DNA of 48,181 bases from assembly GCA_052035955.1 (NCBI GenBank), contig JBPOHD010000057.1, positions 1 through 48,181 on the forward strand, in the 5' to 3' direction. The notes beneath the pieces were generated by a model. The model had not been told where the DNA came from. It saw only the letters and a program-made list of their open reading frames with translations, and ran no database searches. This DNA comes from JAEUNJ01 sp052035955. GTDB taxonomy: Bacteria > Pseudomonadota > Gammaproteobacteria > Burkholderiales > Rhodocyclaceae. The position numbers were made by a program, and so were the translations under genes. Shown here piece after piece: positions 8,339 to 16,796 of the stretch. Positions within the stretch are counted from its first letter, which is position 1; every line of letters starts with the position of its first letter.

Positions 8339-8367
8339 TTGACCGGGCTGACGGTGCGGACGATACT
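8339..8367 (+). promoter_or_regulatory. Putative sigma70-type promoter of sulP
   Basis: TTGACC (8339-8344) and GATACT (8362-8367) are separated by exactly 17 bp. The ATG at 8395 lies 27 bp beyond the -10 box. This supports 8395 as the start rather than the upstream in-frame ATGs. Confidence 0.5.
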
Positions 8368-8394
8368 GCCTCCGCCCCTCCGACCATAAGGACC

Positions 8395-10614
8395 ATGCCC
8401 GGCCCGATCGCCCAAACCTTTGCCGCCCAACGCCCGCAACTCGCGGGCGACCTCTGGGGCGGCCTGGCGGCCATGCTGGTGGCCCTGCCCTCGGCAATTG
8501 CCTTCGGCGTCGCCATCTTCGCTCCCTTCGGCGGGGCCCAGGCAGCCCAGGGCGCCCTGGCCGGAATCCTGGGCGCCACCGCCCTGGGGCTGGTCGCCCC
8601 GCTCTTCGGCGGCACGACGCGCCTCGTCACGGCTCCCTGCGCCCCGGCGGCGGCGGTCCTTTCGGCCCTCGTCCTCGGCTTCGCGCAGAAGGGCATGCCG
8701 GCCGAGGCAGCGGTCCTCCTCGTCGGCCTCATCGGCCTGCTCGCGGGTACCGTGCAGATCGGTCTCGGCATGGCCGGTATCGGTCGGCTGATCCGCTACA
8801 TTCCGTACCCGGTGGTCAGCGGCTACCTGAGTGGGGTCGGCCTCATCATCATAGGCAGCCAGGTGCCAAAGCTCCTCGGCGCACCCGCCGACATGAAGCT
8901 GCCGGACGCCCTACTCTCTCCCTCGGCCTGGCACTGGCCGAGCCTGGTCGTCGGCGGGATCGTCATGGCCGCCATGGTCCTGATGCCGCGCCTTACCCAG
9001 ATGGTGCCGGCCGCCATCCTGGCCCTGCTGGCCGGCGTCGCCGCCTATCTGGCCCTGGGCCTGGTGGACCCGACCTTGCTGCGAACGACCGGAAACCCCT
9101 ACCTGATCGGCAGCCTTGCCGACGGGGGGGCAAACCTCGACGGAACCATCAGCCGCTATTGGCAGGCGCTGCGCGGGCTGGACCCCGGCGACGTGGCCCA
9201 GGTCCTGGTGCCGGCCATGACGCTGGCCGTGCTCCTCTCCATAGACACCCTGAAGACCTGCCTGGTACTCGATGCCATGACCGACAGCCACCACGAGCCG
9301 AACCGCGAACTGGTCGGCCAGGGCCTGGGCAACATGGCCGCGGCCATGGTCGGCGGCGTTCCCGGTGCCGGGACCATGGGGGCTTCCCTGGTCAATATCG
9401 CCAGCGGCGGCACGACCCGGGCCTCGGGCTTCGCCGCCGGGCTCTTCTCCCTGGCCGCCTTCCTTCTGCTGACGCCTGTCATCGCCTGGGTGCCCGTCGC
9501 CGCCCTGGCCGCCATCCTGATCGTGGTCGGCTTGCGAATGATCGACCGGCACAGCCTGAGCTTCTTCTTCTCGCGGGCCACCCGGCTCGATTTCCTCGTC
9601 ATCGTCTCGGTGATCCTGGCCGCCCTTGCCATCAACCTGATCGCCGCCTCGGGCGTCGGCGTCGCCCTGGCCATCCTGCTCTTCATCCGCGAGCAGACGC
9701 GCAGTTCAGTGGTTCGAAACCGCATAGAGGGCCGGGAAGTCTTTTCCAAGCGTGTCCGCACCGGCGAGGATCTGGAGGCCATGGAGCGCAGTGCCGCCGA
9801 CACGGTGATCCTGGAACTCCAGGGGAGCCTCTTCTTCGGCACGGCCAGCCAGCTCCAGGCCGCCCTCGAACCGGAGACAACCGGGCGCAGGTACGTTGTC
9901 CTGAACATGCGCCGGGTCCAGTCCATGGACGTGACGGCCACCCACGTCCTCGAGATGATCAAGGACCGCCTGGAGAAGCGCGACGCCTTCCTGATTTTCT
10001 GCGAGATACCCAAGGGCCTGCCGAGCGGCCTGAAGATGAAGCGCTACCTGAAGGACACGGGGGTGGTGAAGCCGACCAACAAGGCCTTCGCCTTCTCCAC
10101 CCTCGACGAAGCCCTGGCCTGGATCGAGGCCAAGGAGGCGGAGGGCAAGCCCCAGCCGAAGGCGCTCGACACGGTCCTCGAGTTGCGCGGCTTCGAAATC
10201 TTCGCCGGCTGCTCGGACGAAGCCCTGGCCGCTCTCGAGGCGGTCGTCGAACTGCGCGGCGTCAAGGCCCAGAAGAAGGCCTACAAGGCCGGCACGCCTA
10301 CCGACGCCCTTTACCTCATCCGCCGCGGCAGCCTGAAACTGATGGTGCCGGTGCGCAAGAAGGAGAGCTACCACCTCTCCACCTGCGGCCCGGGCGAGAT
10401 CATCGGCGGCATGGGATTCATCGCCGGCGGCAACCACTCCGTGGATGCCGTCGCCCTCACCGACTCGGAACTCTACGTGCTTTCCCGAGAGGACTTCGAG
10501 GCCCTCGCCGTCGAGCACGGCGACCTGGCCCTGTCCATCTTCGGCCATGTGGCGCGGACCCTCTCGACGCGGCTGCACGTGACCATCGGCGAGGTGCAGG
10601 CGCTCCGGGGTTAA
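8395..10614 (+). CDS. SulP-family anion transporter with C-terminal STAS and cNMP-binding-like domains
   Basis: A 739-residue inner-membrane protein. Residues 1 to about 440 form the SulP/SLC26 multi-spanning transporter, including PYPVVSGYLSGVGLIIIGSQ-type helices and a GAGTMGASLVNIASGG segment. A STAS domain spans about 465-580 (VILELQGSLFFGTASQLQAAL) and a CAP_ED/cyclic-nucleotide-binding-like domain about 597-735. The substrate could be sulfate, bicarbonate or another anion. In the phosphate-binding cassette, the Glu and Arg that contact cAMP in CRP (GELG, ERSA) align with Gly672 and His681, so cAMP binding may be lost. The start is set by ATAAGG before the ATG at 8395 and by the promoter at 8339. 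No neighbouring gene indicates the substrate. Confidence 0.88.
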   Translation: MPGPIAQTFAAQRPQLAGDLWGGLAAMLVALPSAIAFGVAIFAPFGGAQAAQGALAGILGATALGLVAPLFGGTTRLVTAPCAPAAAVLSALVLGFAQKGMPAEAAVLLVGLIGLLAGTVQIGLGMAGIGRLIRYIPYPVVSGYLSGVGLIIIGSQVPKLLGAPADMKLPDALLSPSAWHWPSLVVGGIVMAAMVLMPRLTQMVPAAILALLAGVAAYLALGLVDPTLLRTTGNPYLIGSLADGGANLDGTISRYWQALRGLDPGDVAQVLVPAMTLAVLLSIDTLKTCLVLDAMTDSHHEPNRELVGQGLGNMAAAMVGGVPGAGTMGASLVNIASGGTTRASGFAAGLFSLAAFLLLTPVIAWVPVAALAAILIVVGLRMIDRHSLSFFFSRATRLDFLVIVSVILAALAINLIAASGVGVALAILLFIREQTRSSVVRNRIEGREVFSKRVRTGEDLEAMERSAADTVILELQGSLFFGTASQLQAALEPETTGRRYVVLNMRRVQSMDVTATHVLEMIKDRLEKRDAFLIFCEIPKGLPSGLKMKRYLKDTGVVKPTNKAFAFSTLDEALAWIEAKEAEGKPQPKALDTVLELRGFEIFAGCSDEALAALEAVVELRGVKAQKKAYKAGTPTDALYLIRRGSLKLMVPVRKKESYHLSTCGPGEIIGGMGFIAGGNHSVDAVALTDSELYVLSREDFEALAVEHGDLALSIFGHVARTLSTRLHVTIGEVQALRG

Positions 10615-10722
10615 GCGGCCCGCCGGAAGGACCAGATCCGGTCGCCCCGCACCGGCGGTCAGCGAAAGGCATACCATGGCCGTCCGGCCCCTGCCGCCGG
10701 ACAGATCCCGGGAGATCGCGCC

Positions 10723-10950
10723 ATGCCCTGCTTCGAATACCTGATCCGCAGCGATTTCCACGAGGAGGCGGAAAAGGTCGCCCGATCCTTCGGCGGCCGC
10801 GAACGCGAACGGCTCACCGCCTACACGCAGGTAATGCAGAGCGAGTTGAACAAGCTCGGCGCCCAGGGCTGGGAATTGGTCCAGGCTCCCGATCTGGCCA
10901 GCAATCGGAACTGGATCTTCAAACGGGCCACGGCGGAACCGGCCGCCTGA
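10723..10950 (+). CDS. Small DUF4177-like protein
   Basis: A 75-residue protein with no signal peptide. The core ELNKLGAQGWELVQAP followed by NWIFKRA resembles DUF4177, a small family of unknown function with the pattern LNxLGAQGWELV...FKR. The N-terminus is MPCFEYLIRS. The ATG at 10723 follows GGGAGATCGCGCC. It may be its own unit: the gap to sulP is 108 bp and contains an inverted repeat CCGCCGG/CCGGCGG with a long loop. Function unknown. Confidence 0.65.
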   Translation: MPCFEYLIRSDFHEEAEKVARSFGGRERERLTAYTQVMQSELNKLGAQGWELVQAPDLASNRNWIFKRATAEPAA

Positions 10951-11054
10951 ACGGGACGGCCTTCCCCGCCGGACGCGGCCGCCGACCAAGGCGCGTCATG
11001 GCCACCGGTCCTGGGCACGCGGCCGACCCATGGCGCCCCCTCCACCGGCGGCCA

Positions 11055-12656
11055 TCAGTGGCCGCTGCGTCGCTTTTCCGCCGACTTTTCCCGCGTCAGG
11101 ACCACGCGCCCGTCCTCGAACACCGTTTCCAGCTTGACGTTGAAACCCCACAAGCGCGTCACGTGGACCAGCATCTGGTCCAGATTGTCGGCCAGGGGGC
11201 GGCGGTGGTGCTGCATGTGCCGCAGGGTCAGGGACCGGTCGCCGCGTACGTCCACATCCCAGACCTGGATGTCCGGTTCCTTGTTGCCCAGGTTGTACTG
11301 CTCGGAGAGGGTCTGGCGAATTGCCCGATACCCTCGCTCGTCATGGATGGCGGAAATGCCCAGCTTGGGCAGGCGGTCGTCGTCGAGGACGGAGAAGAGC
11401 CGGAAGTCTCGTATCAGCTTGGGTGAAAGGTACTGGGCGATGAAGCTCTCATCCTTGAAGTTGCGCATGGCGAAGTCGAAGGTGGCCTGCCAGTCGGCGC
11501 CGGCGATGTCGGGGAACCACCGGCGATCCTCGTCCGTGGGTTCCTCGCAGATCCGGCGGATGTCCCGCCACATGGCGAAACCCAGGGCGTAGGGATTGAT
11601 GCCGCTGTACCACTTGCTGTTGTAGGGCGGCTGGTAGATGACATTGGTGTGGGACTGCAGGAACTCGATCATGAAGCGGTCGGAGACCAGTCCCTCGTCG
11701 TAGAGGCGATTCAGGAGCGTGTAATGCCAGTAGGTGGCCCAGCCCTCGTTCATCACCTGGGTCTGGCGCTGGGGATAGAAGTACTGGCCGATCTTGCGCA
11801 CGATGCGGACGATTTCCCGCTGCCAGGTCTCCAGCAGCGGGGCATTCTTTTCGATGAAGTAGAGGAGGTTCTCCTGGGGTTCCGCGGGAAAGCGGCGCGT
11901 TTTCTGCTGCGTCTCGGCCGCCTCGCGCACGGGCAGCGTCCGCCAGAGGTCATTGACCTGGGACTGCAGGTATTCCTCCCTGTCCCGCTGACGCTCCAGT
12001 TCCCTGGCTGGCGAGAGCCGGGGCGGCCGCTTGTAGCGGTCCACGCCGACGCTCATCAGGGCGTGGCAGGAGTCGAGCAGGTTCTCCACCTCGTCGAGGC
12101 CATGGCGCTCCTCGCACAGGGCGATGTAGTTCCGGGCGAAGAGGAGGTAGTCGATGATGGCGTCGGCGCTGGTCCAGGTGCGGAACAGGTAGTTGCCCTT
12201 GAAGAAGGAATTGTGGCCGTAGCAGGCGTGGGCGACCACCAGGGCCTGCATGGCCATGGTGTTCTCCTCCATCAGGTAGGCGATGCAGGGGTTGGAGTTG
12301 ATGACGATCTCGTAAGCCAGGCCCATCTGGCCACGTTTGTAGCCCTTCTCCGTGGAAAGGAAGTGCTTGCCGAAGGACCAGTGGTGGTAATAGACCGGCA
12401 TGCCCACGGAGGCGTAGGCGTCCATCATCTGCTCCGAGGTGATCAGCTCGATCTGGTTCGGATACGTGTCCAGCCCGAATTCCTTCGCCACCCGGTCGAT
12501 CTCGGCCTGATAGGTGTCGATCAGCTCGAACGTCCATTCGGGGCCGTCGGGCAGGGTCTTGTCGGCGCGCCGGGCGACGCCGGGGGTCGGTGGGGGCAGC
12601 TCCGGCGCGGCGGCGATGCCGCGTTCGGCGGCCTGGTCGGGGTCTTCCGGCATCAT
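11055..12656 (-). CDS. ycgB: SpoVR family protein (YcgB)
   Basis: A 533-residue SpoVR-family cytoplasmic protein. The family is named from Bacillus stage V sporulation but is widespread in non-sporulating proteobacteria, where it is coexpressed with PrkA and YeaH. Recognisable segments include EWTFELIDTYQAEIDRVAKE, YYHHWSFGKHF, NPCIAYLMEEN, HACYGHNSFFKGN (a His/Cys-rich segment) and MNEGWATYWHYTLLNRLYDE. The ATG at 12656 is chosen because AGGGAG lies 9 bp upstream. A longer frame would start inside the inverted-repeat element. It is third in the operon after yeaH, separated by that element. Biochemical function is unresolved. Confidence 0.92.
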   Translation of the reverse strand: MMPEDPDQAAERGIAAAPELPPPTPGVARRADKTLPDGPEWTFELIDTYQAEIDRVAKEFGLDTYPNQIELITSEQMMDAYASVGMPVYYHHWSFGKHFLSTEKGYKRGQMGLAYEIVINSNPCIAYLMEENTMAMQALVVAHACYGHNSFFKGNYLFRTWTSADAIIDYLLFARNYIALCEERHGLDEVENLLDSCHALMSVGVDRYKRPPRLSPARELERQRDREEYLQSQVNDLWRTLPVREAAETQQKTRRFPAEPQENLLYFIEKNAPLLETWQREIVRIVRKIGQYFYPQRQTQVMNEGWATYWHYTLLNRLYDEGLVSDRFMIEFLQSHTNVIYQPPYNSKWYSGINPYALGFAMWRDIRRICEEPTDEDRRWFPDIAGADWQATFDFAMRNFKDESFIAQYLSPKLIRDFRLFSVLDDDRLPKLGISAIHDERGYRAIRQTLSEQYNLGNKEPDIQVWDVDVRGDRSLTLRHMQHHRRPLADNLDQMLVHVTRLWGFNVKLETVFEDGRVVLTREKSAEKRRSGH

Positions 12657-12688
12657 GGCAACAGTCTCCCTGGTGGTGCGGCGCTCAG

Positions 12689-12829
12689 AGCTTGTGAAAA
12701 ATTCTGCTGCGCTTGGCATCTCGGGGTCGCGCGGTACTCGCCATCCTCATTAACCACGAGTACATTCCGGTGGCTGCGCTCGGGGCGCCCCCGACCTGCC
12801 TGCGCTCGCGACGAATTTTTTTCACAAGG
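12689..12829. repeat. MITE-like inverted-repeat element between yeaH and spoVR
   Basis: An approximately 141-bp AT-ended, GC-centred element. The ends CTTGTGAAAAATTC (from 12691) and GAATTTTTTTCACAAG (to 12828) are near-perfect inverted repeats. A nested perfect pair GTACTCG/CGAGTAC lies in the centre, and TCGGGG/CCCCGA pairs between them. GCTCAG occurs directly on both sides (12683-12688 and 12830-12835), as expected for a target-site duplication; the right copy includes the yeaH stop codon. There is no transposase. A folded RNA hairpin could alternatively be an intra-operon processing or attenuation element. Confidence 0.65.
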
Positions 12830-12831
12830 GC

Positions 12832-14100
12832 TCAGGCCAGCTTCTTCTTGAACAGTTCGCGGAACACCGGGTAGATGTCCGGCAGGTTCTCGATGCGTTG
12901 CATGGCGAAGTTGGCATGGCCGCCCAGCTTCTCGTATTCGCGCCAGAGGTTCTGCGGCTCGCCGCGCGTGATCTCGATGTAGGCGAAATACTGTACCCAG
13001 GGCAGGATCTCCTCGCGCAGCACCTCGCCGCACCTGGGTGAGTCGTTGTCCCAGTTGTCGCCGTCGGAGGCCTGCGCACCGTAGATGTTCCACATGCCGT
13101 TGGCGTAGCGATCGCGCAACACGTCGCGCATCAGGTTGAGGGCGCTGGAGACGACGGTGCCGCCCGATTCCCGCGAATGGAAGAAGTCCTCCTCGTTCAC
13201 CTCTTTGGCCACGGTGTGGTGACGGATGAAAACGACCTCGATGCGTTCGTAGGTACGGGTCAGGAACAGGTAGAGGAGCATGAAAAAGCGCTTGGCGATG
13301 GACTTGCGCTCTTCGTCCATGGAACCGGAAACGTCCATGAGGCAGAACATCACCGCCTGGGTCGTCGGCTGGGGCACCTTCATGCGGTTGTTGAAACGCA
13401 GGTCGAAGGTGTCGATGAAGGGCACGCCGAGGATCTTGTCCTTGAGCACGCGGATCTCGTCGAGCAGGGCCAGCATTTCCGGATCGTCCGGATTCCGCGT
13501 TGCAGCCAGTTCCGCGGCCTTCGCCTCCAGCTCGGCGAGGCGCCGCTTGTACGGCATCTGCAGGGCCATGCGGCGGCCGGTGGCGCCGCGCAGGGAACGC
13601 ACCACATTGAGGTTGGCGGGAATGCCGGCCGAGGTATAGCCGGCGCGCACGCGCTTGTAGTCGGTGATGCGGGCGAGCTGGGTCTTTACCAGGTTGGGCA
13701 GGGCCAGGTCGTCGAAGAAGATGTTGAGGAACTCCTCCCGCGAGAGCGTGAAGACGAAACTGTCCTCGCCCTCCCCATCCTCGCTGGCTCCGCCGCCGCC
13801 GGAACCGCCCCCGCCGCCGCCCACGGGCCGGTTCACCTGGTCCCCGGACTGGAACTGGTCGTTGCCCGGATGCACGGTTTCCCACTCGCCACCCTGGCGG
13901 TCGTGGTGGAAGTGGGGCTCGGAAATGTCGCGCGACGGGATGGAGACGCTCTCGCCGCTGTCGAGGTCACGGATCGACCGGCTGCCGATGGCATCCGACA
14001 CCGCCCGGCGCAACTGCTCCCTGTAGCGGCGCACGAAACGCTGGCGATTGACCGCGCTCTTCTTCTTGCTGTCGAAGCGGCGGTCGATGACCATTACCAT
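12832..14100 (-). CDS. yeaH: YeaH/DUF444 family protein with VWA-like domain
   Basis: A 422-residue protein matching the E. coli YeaH pattern along its length: IDRRFDSKKKSAVNRQRFV at the N-terminus, SGESVSIPSRDISEPHFH near residue 48, a Gly-rich linker near 94-105, EDLALPN-like text near 130, and a von Willebrand A-like metal-binding motif MDVSGSMDE (from residue 255). TVVSSAL and ASDGDNW match the further conserved loops. The family works with the PrkA kinase in stress and stationary-phase physiology; the molecular role is unknown. The ATG at 14100 aligns with the E. coli start (four residues before IDRR). It lies 13 bp after prkA. The stop codon is inside the apparent target duplication of the repeat at 12689. 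Confidence 0.94.
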   Translation of the reverse strand: MVMVIDRRFDSKKKSAVNRQRFVRRYREQLRRAVSDAIGSRSIRDLDSGESVSIPSRDISEPHFHHDRQGGEWETVHPGNDQFQSGDQVNRPVGGGGGGSGGGGASEDGEGEDSFVFTLSREEFLNIFFDDLALPNLVKTQLARITDYKRVRAGYTSAGIPANLNVVRSLRGATGRRMALQMPYKRRLAELEAKAAELAATRNPDDPEMLALLDEIRVLKDKILGVPFIDTFDLRFNNRMKVPQPTTQAVMFCLMDVSGSMDEERKSIAKRFFMLLYLFLTRTYERIEVVFIRHHTVAKEVNEEDFFHSRESGGTVVSSALNLMRDVLRDRYANGMWNIYGAQASDGDNWDNDSPRCGEVLREEILPWVQYFAYIEITRGEPQNLWREYEKLGGHANFAMQRIENLPDIYPVFRELFKKKLA

Positions 14101-14113
14101 GGTCGCGGCCCCG

Positions 14114-16036
14114 TCACGAGGACTTGCGCACCCGCAGGTACCACTCGCAGAGCAGGCGAACCTGGCGCTCCGTGTAGCCCTTGTCGACCATGCGGGCGAC
14201 GAAGTCCTGGTGCTTTTTCTGCTCGTCGGCGCTGGCCTTGGCGTTGAAGGAAATCACCGGCAGCAGATCCTCGGTGTTGGAGAACATCTTCTTCTCGATC
14301 ACCGTACGCAGTTTCTCGTAGCTGGTCCAGGAGGGGTTCCGGCCCTGGTTGTTGGCCCGCGCCCGCAACACGAAATTCACGATCTCGTGTCGGAAGTCCT
14401 TGGCGTTGGTGATGCCCGCCGGCTTCTCGATCTTCTCCAGTTCGTCGTTCAGGGCCCCCCGGTCGAGCACTTCGCCCGTGTTCGGGTCCCGGAACTCCTG
14501 GTCCTGGATCCAGAGGTCGGCGTAGGTCACGTAGCGGTCGAAGATGTTCTGCCCATACTCCGAGTAGGACTCCAGGTACGCGGTCTGGATCTCCTTGCCG
14601 ATGAACTCGGCATAGCGCGGCGCCAGGTGTTCCTTGATGAAGCCCAGGTACTTCTGCTCCACCTCGGGCTGGAACTGCTCCTTCTGGATCTGCTGCTCGA
14701 GCACGTACATCAGGTGAACGGGGTTGGCCGCCACCTCCCGATGGTCGAAATTGAAGACCTTGGAGAGGATCTTGAACGCAAAGCGGGTGGAGATGCCGGT
14801 CATGCCCTCGTCCACCCCGGCGTAGTCCCGGTATTCCTGGTAGGACTTGGCGCGCGGGTCGCTGTCCTTCAGGTTCTCCCCGTCGTAGATGCGCATCTTG
14901 CTGAACAGGCTGGAATTCTCGGGCTCCTTGAGGCGTGTCAGCACGGAGAACTCGGCCATCATGCGCAGGGTGTCGGGGGCGCAGGCGGCGGCGGACAGGG
15001 AACTGTTGTCGAGCAGCTTGTCGTAGATGTGGATCTCGTCCGAGACGCGCAGGCAGTAGGGCACCTTGACGATGTAGATGCGGTCCAGGAAGGCCTCGTT
15101 GTTGCGGTTGTTCTTGAAGGCCAGCCACTCGGACTCGTTGGAATGGGCGAGGACCAGGCCCTCGAAGGGAATGGCGCCGAAACCTTCCGTACCCTTGTAG
15201 TTGGCCTCCTGGGTGGCCGTGAGCAAGGGATGCAGTACCTTGATCGGCGCCTTGAACATCTCGACGAATTCGAGCAGGCCGCGATTGGCGAGGCAGAGGC
15301 CGCCGGAGTAGCTGTAGGCGTCCGGGTCGTCCTGGGCGAAGGATTCCAGCTTGCGGATGTCCACCTTGCCGACCAGGGAGGAGATGTCCTGGTTGTTCTC
15401 GTCGCCCGGCTCCGTCTTGGCGACGGCGATCTGGCGCAGCACCGACGGTCTCACCTTGACGACCCGGAACCGGGTGATGTCGCCGTTGAACTCGTTGAGC
15501 CGCTTGACCGCCCAGGGAGACATGATGGTGTTGAGGTAGCGGCGCGGGATTCCGAAATCCTCTTCCAGGATGGGGCCATCCTCTTCCGGGTCGAAGAGCC
15601 CCAGCGGCGACTCGTGCACCGGCGAACCCTTGATGGCGTATAGCGGAACGTGTTCGATGAGGCTTTTCAGCTTCTCGGCCAGGGAGGACTTGCCTCCGCC
15701 GACGGGCCCCAGCAGGTAGAGGATCTGCTTCTTCTCCTCCAAGCCCTGGGCGGCATGGCGGAAGTAGGAGACGATGTTCTCGATCACCTCTTCCATGCCG
15801 TAGAAATCCTTGAAGGCCGGATACACCGGGATGGTCTTGTTGGCGAACAGGCGCGACAGGCGCGGGTCGCCCCGTGTATCGAGCAGTTGCGGCTCGCCGA
15901 CGGCGATCAGCAGGCGTTCGGCGACACTGGCGTAGGCGGTTCTGTCGGACTTGCAGAGCTCCAGGTATTCCTGGATGGACATCTCTTCGTCGCGGGCCGC
16001 CTCGAAGCGGGATTGATAGGAAGCGAAGATCGACAT
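14114..16036 (-). CDS. prkA: PrkA serine protein kinase (YeaG)
   Basis: A 640-residue PrkA family protein with an N-terminal AAA+-like ATPase domain and a C-terminal kinase-like domain. The start MSIFASYQSRFEAARDEEMS is typical. Walker A is GPVGGGKSS (residues 110-118), followed by LAEKLKSLIE. In E. coli YeaG acts during nitrogen starvation and stationary phase and is coexpressed with YeaH and YcgB. GGAGAGAGG lies just before the ATG at 16036. First gene of the prkA-yeaH-spoVR operon. I could not identify a convincing sigma70, sigmaS or sigma54 promoter in the 268 bp upstream. Identity is near certain; substrates are unknown. Confidence 0.95.
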   Translation of the reverse strand: MSIFASYQSRFEAARDEEMSIQEYLELCKSDRTAYASVAERLLIAVGEPQLLDTRGDPRLSRLFANKTIPVYPAFKDFYGMEEVIENIVSYFRHAAQGLEEKKQILYLLGPVGGGKSSLAEKLKSLIEHVPLYAIKGSPVHESPLGLFDPEEDGPILEEDFGIPRRYLNTIMSPWAVKRLNEFNGDITRFRVVKVRPSVLRQIAVAKTEPGDENNQDISSLVGKVDIRKLESFAQDDPDAYSYSGGLCLANRGLLEFVEMFKAPIKVLHPLLTATQEANYKGTEGFGAIPFEGLVLAHSNESEWLAFKNNRNNEAFLDRIYIVKVPYCLRVSDEIHIYDKLLDNSSLSAAACAPDTLRMMAEFSVLTRLKEPENSSLFSKMRIYDGENLKDSDPRAKSYQEYRDYAGVDEGMTGISTRFAFKILSKVFNFDHREVAANPVHLMYVLEQQIQKEQFQPEVEQKYLGFIKEHLAPRYAEFIGKEIQTAYLESYSEYGQNIFDRYVTYADLWIQDQEFRDPNTGEVLDRGALNDELEKIEKPAGITNAKDFRHEIVNFVLRARANNQGRNPSWTSYEKLRTVIEKKMFSNTEDLLPVISFNAKASADEQKKHQDFVARMVDKGYTERQVRLLCEWYLRVRKSS

Positions 16037-16304
16037 GGCAACCTCTCTCCTTCTCTGTAGGGCGCCGGGGAGCGCACCGGGGTGTTAACGCACGCGATTC
16101 AGCGCGGGTTGATTCCCTCGTTGGGACGTTTCCGACGATACGCGCGTGAACGTAAGTGTAGTAATCGACGGAGGTAGTTCCGTGCGAAGAGTCGCGGATT
16201 GACCTACGTAATCCGGCGTATTGCCGGGCGGTGCGGCGTACGTCACGATCACGGGATCGCTTGCGGTCGTGCCGGCGTGGCCCGAGGGACGTGCGCTGCG
16301 ACGG
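16037..16304. other. Upstream region of the prkA operon
   Basis: 268 bp between the prkA start and the end of the cupin gene, both on the minus strand. It is somewhat richer in A/T around 16120-16230 than the flanking genes. It contains small inverted repeats, for example CCGGC/GCCGG around 16213-16227 and TACGTA/TACGT pieces, but no terminator with a T tract and no promoter I can defend. Confidence 0.35.
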
Positions 16305-16796
16305 CTAGTCCTTCGATACAAGCCCGGTCAGGTGCGCCTGGTAGGCGGCCGCCTCGGCGCTGCCTTCGGCCGGGGCCCACGGGGATTTCTCGTCTGCGCT
16401 CAACGGGAGATAGGGGCCTGCCTTGGCCTCCAGGAAAACCGTCCCCGTATCGAGGGCGACGACTGAATGCCAGGTCCGGTGGGGGATGTCCACGCCCTGG
16501 CCGGATGGCTGGCCAGGGCCCAGGCGATGGGTGCAGACGACGACGCCCGCGTCGTCGAAGATCACCAGGCCCAGGCGTCCCCGCAGGACGACCATGGTCT
16601 CGTCCTTCAGCGGGTCCAGATGCCGGTGGGGCGCGACGTAGGAACCGGGTTCGATCGCGTTGAGCAGCCGATGGCCAGGATGGTCGTCTGCGGAATGGAA
16701 ATTGCGGTTGCGGCGCAGCCGCGGGCTGGCCCTCGCCTCTTCGCTGACGGCATCGAGCAGGGCGGCGTCGATGAGGCGCAAGGGAGCCGCGCTCAC
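16305..16796 (-). CDS. WbuC-type cupin metalloprotein
   Basis: A 163-residue small cupin of the WbuC type. The central segment has the cupin metal-site pattern: GSYVAPHRHLDPLKDET (His-x-His, Glu) and a second motif around IPHRTWHSVVALDTG. WbuC proteins often occur in O-antigen or surface polysaccharide contexts, but the reaction is not established. The GTG start at 16796 overlaps the dnaE stop (GTGA), so translation is coupled to DNA polymerase III alpha. The N-terminal VSAAPLRLIDAALLDAV fits the family start. Longer in-frame starts inside dnaE are rejected. Pairing with dnaE may be incidental, but the 4-base overlap suggests cotranscription. Confidence 0.82.
   Translation of the reverse strand: MSAAPLRLIDAALLDAVSEEARASPRLRRNRNFHSADDHPGHRLLNAIEPGSYVAPHRHLDPLKDETMVVLRGRLGLVIFDDAGVVVCTHRLGPGQPSGQGVDIPHRTWHSVVALDTGTVFLEAKAGPYLPLSADEKSPWAPAEGSAEAAAYQAHLTGLVSKD

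Larger units (their letters stand above)
8014..8394. other. Divergent regulatory region between PEP-CTERM gene 2 and sulP
   Basis: 381 bp without a convincing gene. It holds the palindrome at 8146-8167, assigned to the minus-strand PEP-CTERM gene, and a good sigma70-like promoter at 8339-8367 reading into the SulP gene. Frames continue open through the region, but their translations have no family features. Confidence 0.6.

Noticed and set aside
12653..12830. Peptide-coding potential in the repeat between yeaH and spoVR
   Set aside because: The frames through it are extensions of antisense or upstream frames. The symmetric structure explains the sequence better than coding does.
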